Shown here: positions 56,390 to 64,000 of the stretch, piece after piece | Numbering within the stretch: position 1 is the stretch's first letter | How the letters are laid out: each line of letters starts with the position of its first letter | NCBI GenBank assembly: GCA_026419785.1 | Contig: JAODTK010003287.1 | Location: 103,357-167,356 of the forward strand | Source: Sclerodactyla briareus | Taxonomy: Eukaryota; Echinodermata; Holothuroidea; Dendrochirotida; Sclerodactylidae | Length of the DNA stretch: 64,000 bases | Direction: 5' to 3' | Program-made: the position numbers and the translations under genes | Notes under the pieces: model-generated | Databases searched by the model: none | The model's input: the letters and a program-made list of their open reading frames with translations, nothing else | What the model was told of the DNA's origin: nothing

Positions 56390-58390
56390 AAGAGCCTTAA
56401 AAAATCAGCGGCAGGAAGACTTGCATGATCCGCCTCCATACGACAAGCTGGAATATCGCACTTTGACAGAGAAATAATACACTCAGCAGACTCGTTTTCA
56501 CCATCGAAAACGAGGCATCTTATACTTCCAAAGATGATACTTCTTGATATAAGGTGGCAGTCAAAGAAGTATATAACCTGACAAGGAACGAGAAGCCTGG
56601 GGCGTGGTGGACAACCGTAAAGAAACACAAAAATCCCCGTTACAACTTAGTTTACCTGCTAGCAATTTGTATGTACCAGCCCACACTGGAATTACATGAT
56701 AACAATTCAACAAGAGGTGCCTCACAGTCTCATGCTCTGGCAGTTCTCACGTGGGCTCCTCCCATTACCCAATCCAACCCTAGAAGAGCCGGAGCTGCAG
56801 GTTACCAGAACTCCATGAGCTAATCTCAGGAGAGGTCTTTAAAATGATTGTCCAAGAATCTTACTGTTGAAGACTGCCACACTCGTGTGATTTTGTAACA
56901 TTCTGATGCCGAGCCCCACCTGGAGGCAGCATAGAGTGGTACGAGAAAGGGTAAATCTTTGAGGGGACCACATTAGATAGAATTCTTGGTTCCCCTCCCT
57001 TGACCTTCTGTCTCAACAAGTGTCCTTAAATGCAAGTACACGTCAGGCGGCACAAGAAATTTTACTGCTATTAAAACAAACTTGAGGAAAAAAGGATCGC
57101 AACCAAACATACCCCAAATATAACAAGGAAGCAAAAGGGAGAGACCTGTTCTCATTTGCAGCAAAGACCTCCATTCAATAGAAGGAAGCGCACTTGGAGG
57201 GGCAAATGAACACCAAAAAACAACAATAACCACCCTCTAGCTCTGAGTTGGGTGATATTAAACGTCCCCTCTTCACTAAAATTAGGCTTACCGTTCTCCA
57301 AAGAGAAAAATAAAAATCAAGCATCTACAGTCGTACCAGGGGCCCTGTCTGAAACGGTAGGGAGCATTGCCGGGTACCAAAGGAGCGAAAAGGAACGGAA
57401 CACAAAACCGATTTACAACAGTTACCTGTCCTAAATTGAAAGCCACCTGTGAATAAAAGACCTTAGCCGGGGGCTCCACCAAACTCAAGTTGTCTCTCTC
57501 TCCCGGGGTGGCCCTCGGAAAGTGCCGTGACACTAACAGATGCCATGATTTTAAGTTGGCTCTCCTGGACAAAGAGATAAACTATTATAAGCCCTAGTTG
57601 GCGGGTCAACATTGCAGTACCAAAAGGGCAATGGCAGCCACGCCAAGCAAGACCCCAGACGCAGGCCCTTTGTCTTAGCCTGGTATAGCTTGCACCAGTA
57701 GCCCCCTGGAAAGTATCTAATATGGATGTTAAAGCAGCAAAGGAACCTAAATCAAGATATAAGTTACAGGTGAGGTCATCAGCCGTACTGCAAAATTTAC
57801 TCTTGCACCACCAGGAAAAAAAAAAGGGCAAAAACTAGTACAATTATCCAGTGAAGTACCAAGTAGGCCTCACTGATGAAAAAGACATAAAGCAGTGTTG
57901 TCAAGGGACACGCCCTGTCTGCCCTTCAGCACTGCGACGGGCTAGACGTGAGCCATTCACAGAAACGGAGCTAAAATGTCTTTGTTACACAGGGAACCAA
58001 CGAAATAAAACCGTATTAGCTTAAAAAGCTTTCAAGGGCTTTAATAAAATCATGGTCAACCATGTTCGAATGCCTATCCTCATCAAAAGGATCAATGCAC
58101 AAGGCAAATTTCTCGATCTTTGAAATAGTGACCAGGTCCTTAATAACCACAAGTTTACGCGGAATACACCGACCCCTGCACAGCACAAGTTTGACAGGGC
58201 CAACAATATCCGGCATTACGACAGAACGGCGGGTACCCAAAGTCTTAGACAAGATCTTATAGTCGACATTCAGCAAAGTTATCGGGCGGCCTGTTCTTAG
58301 GGTCAAAAGGACTCCTGACTTAGAGGAGATATGATATCCCCCTTCCGCTTGGGACGCTTTTAGGCGATCTGAAAGTAACACACTAGAAAA
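56390..58390 (-). mobile_element. LINE relic, L1/Tx1-like reverse transcriptase and 3' part
   Basis: Minus strand, 5' to 3': SQAEGGYHISSKSG, GRPITLLNVDYKILSKTLG, ...FALCIDPFDEDRHSN and VDHDFIKALESF (58.38-58.02 kb) are reverse-transcriptase blocks of L1-type non-LTR elements. Then PLTTLLYVFFI near 57.87 kb. Next comes TADDLTC at about 57.78 kb, the catalytic (F/Y)xDD box with Thr in the first of these positions. Then DTFQGATGAS and WGLAWRG follow, then LVKRGRLISPNSE near 57.25 kb, and LLQMRTGLSLLLPCYIWG near 57.1 kb. A post-RT region continues to about 56.39 kb (SIRCLVFDGENESAECIISL). Many frameshifts and stops make it inactive. No endonuclease domain is seen, so it is 5' truncated. Confidence 0.85.
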
Positions 58391-60870
58391 CTGTTCTCAA
58401 CATTCGCGCCCCCGTGGTGAGCATTCAGTTGACGGTCCCTCACTGGCTAATCTCCGTTGCGCACTTGTCGAATCTATCTTTAATCGCGGCCACGGACCGC
58501 AAACGAGAGAAATTAAGGGATTTTTCAGGTTAGGCACCACACTAAGGGCTTGACTCGAGCATTAGGTCATTTAAGCTATTGATGTTGATTGATTGATTGT
58601 ACGGCACGGAGGTTCTTATGTCCAGTCCGTTAATCGGTGTCGAGGCAGCCCACGTAGTCCGGGCCCTGACTGTTACAGGGTAATGTAGTTTTATACGTTG
58701 TGTAGATTTTTTTACAAAGCCTTTATCATATTCCACGTGACGAGGCCCAGGGGGGGGGGACCGAAAATGCCATGAATGATAAATTTGTACTCCCCAACGT
58801 CAAACATGAGAACTTATTCCTATTTCTCGTTATATTTTGATTTGGGGTACACAACTCCTAACAGTAGTGTGGATTTAATGATGATTTCTGTGGATCGGCC
58901 ACTACCCGCTATGAGGCCCGAGTTGATTGAATTCAATTTCGAAATCATACAATGAGGTTCACTCTTTGTCGAAAGATGGACCATTTGATTGCTTCCATGG
59001 AAGCCACTGAGCCTGCAGACTAGGCTGAAACTGAAAAATAGAAAGTTGCACCCTTTTAAACCAAGATCGAAACCCGTTTATAAGGCGCGGTTCTATTACC
59101 CCCCACCCCCCCTCCAATAAAAAAAATCCCTATATTCCAGAACTCTAACAAGCTTGGGGAAACTGACAATCGCCTAGCTTTCACTCGACCTATGCAAGCG
59201 TATGTTAGGATATTTTTGGACCATGTCGGTTCATCAAGAGATTCGTATTTAACATGTAGTGGCATACTCCTCGTTTCTGCATACATGAATACTGCAATGA
59301 CAATCTGGCAATATGGGTGATTGACCGTCAACTCATCTTTTAGTAGGCCGTACAAGTAATTGTTCCTCTTCAAGTTTGCATATTAGAGAATTTACACAGA
59401 GGCATTTCCTGAAGGTTATTTCTAGAGTCAATTTAGGCATGTTGGATGGGCCCAACAACTATGTGCCTAGTCACTGTAGCATCAGAGGTACGTCGGTACT
59501 AGGCCACGGAATAGTTTCTTCAACTGCTATACGTGTGATTGGGGCAATAGGGCCCATGACGAGAAGAGAAGGGGGTTTCCTTATGGTCGCGCTTCTGGAA
59601 ACGATATGCCACGATATGCTTCAACTCGATATACGGTATTCATGTGACATGTGTAGTATATAATACTGGGAATCTTTGAGGGAGACGGGTGGGATCAGTG
59701 AGAGAGAAGGGCCTAAAACGTGAAAAAAGAAAGGAAAAAAGATGCATGAGTAGCGCACTTTCGTTTTCCATGTTCTTCACTCTTTGATGCCTAGATAATT
59801 GCAATCAACATTTTACAAATTTACCTTTCGCATTTATGAGAATTTTTATACTTGCAATACGAAGAATGCAGTGGACATTGAAGAGTTCGACTTTAGTTGA
59901 GGGGACATTTTACATATAGGGCTCAAAGTCATAAGGATGTGATACGTATGACTTGCCCTATTCGAGGGGCGTGCCTTAGTCAAACGTGTGACAGGTCGTG
60001 GTGCAGACACGCAAACCGCTGTAGACGGTCAAATTCTTATAATAGCTCCATGGTACAAAACGTTACGCGCGCGTACTAATGTACGCACCAGAAGAAGAAA
60101 TGCTGCATACAAGGGTACAAGGAACCCCGGCTGATTAAAGGCCAAGGGGTGAAGTGTAAGAACATTTTTTCAAGTGCGTGGATCGTTTGGAACTCTTACA
60201 TAATGGAAGGAGCTAGCCTACTATTTATTTCTTACGATTTCTGTGAATTTTTATTCAAAATCAGGTTCCCCATTCTCGGGGTGACAGAGTGTGAAAAAGT
60301 AATTTTGCATTCAATTGGGCTTTGTAAATATGTTTTGAAATGTTGCAATAATGAGGAAAAACAAAATATTTGACATTACTGCATGTGAGAACAGGAAAAA
60401 GTACACCGAACACCGTACAGGGGCCTAACCTTACTTGTGATCCGCTTTTTCGGGCCGTTTAATATTATTTGGGTATCCGCAGGCCCACATAGAGTGAACA
60501 CGACACACAAAACGTTTATCTACTTGAAAAATGAATAGTTCTTATAAATACTGTGCTCAATTGGGCTTCAATTCCACTATGTATTTAATTTCACCGATTC
60601 GGTCAGTGATAGAGGTGACTGGCAAAACAAAAACCAAAAATATGGAACTCAGTAGGACATACAGTAGGCCTATAAACAAGCCACGTAATCGCCGCAGATA
60701 GCCTAACATTAAAATAAATTTACAGAAATATCCTTACATTAAATTAAATTTATAAAAAAAGGTTCGGTATAGTTAGACACGAGCCTAACTGCATAAAAAA
60801 ATCCTAATCCTAAAAAAAACTAGTAAAAGCACCATTCAGGAGACAATAGTCATCTCAAGGAAAGGGGAAA
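58391..60870. other. Unassigned sequence
   Basis: No coding sequence supported. A G-run lies at 58750-58759. The frame at 59376-59663 (95 codons) has no family motif and is treated as chance. Confidence 0.4.
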
Positions 60871-60874
60871 AACA

Positions 60875-60970
60875 AAAACATGACCGGCGCGATTTCGAAC
60901 CCGGGCCGAGTACGTCACCCTCAAAGAGTGCAACCACTATTACTACGGGAAAGGATCAGTAGAGCGAATC
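60875..60970 (-). repeat. tRNA-like segment
   Basis: On the minus strand: GTAGTAATAGTGGTTGCACT (A-box-like), then GTGACGTACTCGGCCCGGGT and TCGAAATCGCGCCGGTCATG (B-box-like GGTTCGAAATC). The spacing of about 45 bases fits a tRNA-derived promoter. The acceptor stem does not close clearly, so it is probably a SINE head or a tRNA pseudogene rather than a working tRNA. Confidence 0.45.
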
Positions 60971-61834
60971 ATGTTGTGTCAATAATGTCGGCTTACAAAC
61001 CCAATAGCTGCCATGTCATTTTATCTTGCAAGTTAGTACGATTGTTTTGCCTTAAAGGTTACCATTACAAATTGTAACTCGCTTGGATAATAGCTACTGT
61101 CTAACCACGCAGATATAGTTGCACAGCAAGCAGGCAGCGCCGCAGCTGAAGGCATTCGCTTCGGCTAACCTCACAGGGGATTTGTTGAACGTTAGGTCTA
61201 CTCTTAAACGCTTTTGTATTATAAGTATGTATAGGCCGGGCGTACGTTACGAGCGCAGGAAACACTAGAAAATTGTTCTGTATGATTGCCATTGAAAACA
61301 TATATAATTGTTCGAAAACATATTGTAACGACAAAATATAGAATAAAGTGTACAAGCACGACAAATTCACGACCGAGTAAATAGCAAGCGATTCCATCGC
61401 TCGATTAAAATAAAATCAGAGTGCAAACCGGGTTGCGGTTTTTTAATTTAAACAGGTAATGGCCTCCAATATCCAGCTTTTTAGATTTAAATAGGGCAGA
61501 TGAAGCTTGGAAGGAAGCAGGGACAGAGAAGTTGAAGGTTATATAATGTTTACGTCGCTTTAACCACAAGTTGTCATGGGTAGCAAAAAAGGACTAAAAA
61601 ATATTCTTAGCAAATGTATTTTACATCTATAGTAAAATGGCCAATATTCATCACGTCTAGGAATGTACTTGTGGAGATAAGAAAACATTTACACTCACGA
61701 ATGAGATCGCCAAAAGCGACTGCGTCAAGGTTACAGAAATGTAACCATCGCACCAAAACGATTACAATACAGCGATGTCATCGCTCGTAAAAAACGAAGT
61801 GAACCAGACAAGTGTAGGCGGGTAAAACGCCCAC

Positions 61835-62275
61835 GAGTATATCCCCGCCTTTGAGCAGTCATTGGGAATGAAGCATCTACCACCGTATAACGACTTCATC
61901 CAACAAGTTGTGTTGAATCCAGGAAAAATAGGCCACAGAATCATGCAAAGTGACCCACGATGGCTTTGAAAGACTTCTTCTAAATTGTGAGGAACAAATG
62001 TAGCCTCCATCCACCAAAAGTTTTGTTTAAATCTGACAAAGTTTGGGAAATCGCCACGAAGGTCGCAATTTGATCTCCGATGACCTTGAAAGATCAACAT
62101 TTTTCGGGATTCAAATATGTCCCTACCCCCACAAGTTTTGTTCAAACTGACAAAGTTTGGAAAATCGCCTCAATTTTGCAATTTTGACCCTTCGATGTTC
62201 TTGAATGACCTCCAGATTTTTCGGGAATCAAATAATCCCTACCGCCCAAGTTTCGTTCAAATCCGCTCTCTAACT
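61835..62275. repeat. Four degenerate ~115-bp tandem units
   Basis: Units near 61840, 61960, 62080 and 62195. Shared blocks: CCACAAGTTTTGTTCAAA, CTGACAAAGTTTGGAAAATC, GCAATTTGATCTCCGATGAC, CTTGAAAGATCAAC and TTTTTCGGGATTCAAAT. On the minus strand the unit contains AAGGTCAT words, as do other arrays here. The 127-codon minus frame at 61762-62145 is a product of the repeat. Confidence 0.75.
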
Positions 62276-64000
62276 TGAACATTTCGCGTAAATTTGCAAA
62301 TTAGCGGCACACAGCTTTGCAGCGAGCCCACTTTCGAACTAATCCGAGTTTTCACTGGGCGGAAATTGTGTACCAAGTTTCAGGTAATCCGGATAAAGCG
62401 TTAAATAGTATTGCGCGAACGCCTAAAGTTTTCCGGCGGCCCGGCGGAAGGGGGTGGGGGGGCCCTGGGGGGGGACGGCGGCGGCCCGGCTTACACCACC
62501 CTAAACCTAATATCTCCGGACACTTCCCGTGTCTTGGGGATATAATGATTCACTGATGGAGCGGCGTACACCACAGTCAGTTAGCGAGTCGCGAAAACGA
62601 CAATCCTATGTGCCAGTTGTAGGAGTGGTCCATTTTTGCGGAGTTTCGTTGAGGGATTGGTGGGAAAGTCAGTGCTTTGAATTGGGCAATTTGATCCACT
62701 CATACCGACATTATATCCACCTTACCCCGATGCGCTCCACTGCAGCTCGGCCCCAATCATCTGTGGCTATTATCACACAAGTGTGGATTAATGTGATAAC
62801 ACCAGACTTGAGTCAGGGATAGAAGATGACTGACTACGAAAGCAAGTGCAGGGAGAACTAAGGGAAGAGAATGCATGATCATTATGATTGTACACCTACT
62901 GATAAAACGGGTCTAGTCTAATTTATTCTATTGCCGATGACTGATTTTTCTATGAATTGTGGAATTGCAGACATGCTTTCCACATTTCTATGCTGGCATG
63001 GTTAATGGTTCTGGCAATGGGACACTAAGAGTATTCGTCCATTGTTTCTAAGATTCCAAATAGCAAAATACAGAGGAAATGTACTCAACATGGTCAAGTA
63101 CAAGTATCTTATAGACGATCGACTTCTCTCTTTCAAAAGATGATCAAGGAAGGATTTAAAGATTTCCCAGGCCGTCCCGTTCGCGACATCCGATCCTAGA
63201 CTAGCTAGAAAGCGGACACATGATGCAGTAAGTACGTAAAATGATGTATGCATTATATGCAGTTCAATCCTATCAGCGCGTATCACATAGTGCCGGAAAC
63301 TTGAAGCAACAATAATTATGCTACGATGGAGGTCACTGTCAAAAACGAGTCTAAATCCCTTAGGCAGTAGTTTTGTGTAGTTTGTGTAAGTACCACTGTA
63401 ATCGGCCCCATTTCGATGAATAATAATTCCACCCTGATTAGTTCCGACGAAAATGTTTATTATAGTGTGCTAAGGTAACGTTCATCGGAAGCAGGTGTCG
63501 CTTTTCACCAGGGGCCTGGACTTACCCAGGTATACTATCATGGGAGCTGGGAGCCACTATGCGATACTGCAGGGAACAGCTGAAGTGTATGGAGCACAAC
63601 AAAACAAAACATAGGAAAAACATATATATTAATCAATGACAGCTAACAGTGTGAAAGGAACAAACTTGGAACCATTGGAAAATATACAATGGAATGCCTT
63701 CGACACGGTTTTGAATCTGTCAATGGAACGGATAATCAAGACACGTTGCGTCTGGGAGTTCCGAAGCCACGCGAATGGTTTCAGGAAAGAAACTCTCTTT
63801 TGGAACGTTGGTATACGTTGCACTTGGTAATTCAAACCTTTAATTATGTCCCCTAGTTCGGGCTAGGGTGTGTAAGCGCGGTAGTTCTGGGGAACTGAAG
63901 AGTTGGTTTGTGACCGAATACAATCTCGGACTTTGGTGGTCGATCTGCGGTTGCTGTAATGAGTCCAACTATGCAGCCATTGAGCATACCCAGTGACAGC
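62276..64000. other. Unassigned sequence with a GC/G-run patch
   Basis: A patch at 62430-62490 (GGCGGCCCGGCGGAAGGGGG and GGGGGGGACGGCGGCGGCCC) is far GC-richer than its surroundings. No exon, RNA gene or repeat family member was recognised to the window end. Confidence 0.45.

Overview
This is a gene-poor, repeat-rich window of an animal nuclear genome. Exons are short and separated by kilobase introns with GT/AG borders. Satellites, SINE-like and LINE sequences fill most of the rest. There are no bacterial operons, CRISPR arrays or rRNA. The two recognisable genes and the style of the repeats suggest a marine invertebrate, possibly a deuterostome such as an echinoderm; the species call is inference.

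Gene 1 (plus strand, about 3.1-16.35 kb) is the 3' part of a Staufen gene, a double-stranded-RNA-binding mRNA transport protein. Visible parts are an exon with a dsRBD4-like domain, a short RKVTF linker exon, and the last two exons, which carry the linker and C-terminal dsRBD5-like fold and a stop at 16347-16349. Between the linker exon and the last exons lie two candidate exons and a 15-copy, ~128-bp tandem array. Each unit of that array contains a small exon-like Pro/Gln-rich segment set between an acceptor-like CAG and a donor-like GTAAGT.

Gene 2 (minus strand, 40.83 down to 23.11 kb) is ADHFE1, the mitochondrial iron-dependent hydroxyacid-oxoacid transhydrogenase. Ten exons can be placed, through the GGGS nucleotide-binding motif, the PTTSGTGSE motif, the GFDVLCH metal site, the HGMSYP motif and the KVY C-terminus with stop. 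The exon after the mitochondrial leader exon, and exon 1, were not found. Staufen and ADHFE1 are tail to tail, 6.8 kb apart. Both genes carry 1-2 base deletions or insertions inside otherwise conserved exons, with intact splice sites, which points to uncorrected long-read errors rather than pseudogenes.

The repeat landscape is dominated by one family. A conserved GGAATCTATGCAGTCA-like border is followed by (TG)n and then by tandem monomers of about 145-170 bp or their dimers, rich in AGGTCA. Copies or fragments lie at 1.38-3.0, 4.97-6.62, 8.53-11.18, 37.8-38.5, 49.6-50.4 (inverted), 50.8-52.0 and 54.4-56.2 kb (inverted). Also present are three copies of a ~400-bp tRNA-like SINE, a ~2-kb L1/Tx1-like LINE relic on the minus strand (56.4-58.4 kb), a foldback MITE-like element at 18.13-18.29 kb, several local tandem duplications, and AT, CA/TG and G-run simple repeats. 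A candidate C-terminal exon of an unidentified membrane protein lies on the minus strand at 45.30-45.50 kb. The remaining intervals hold nothing I can identify.
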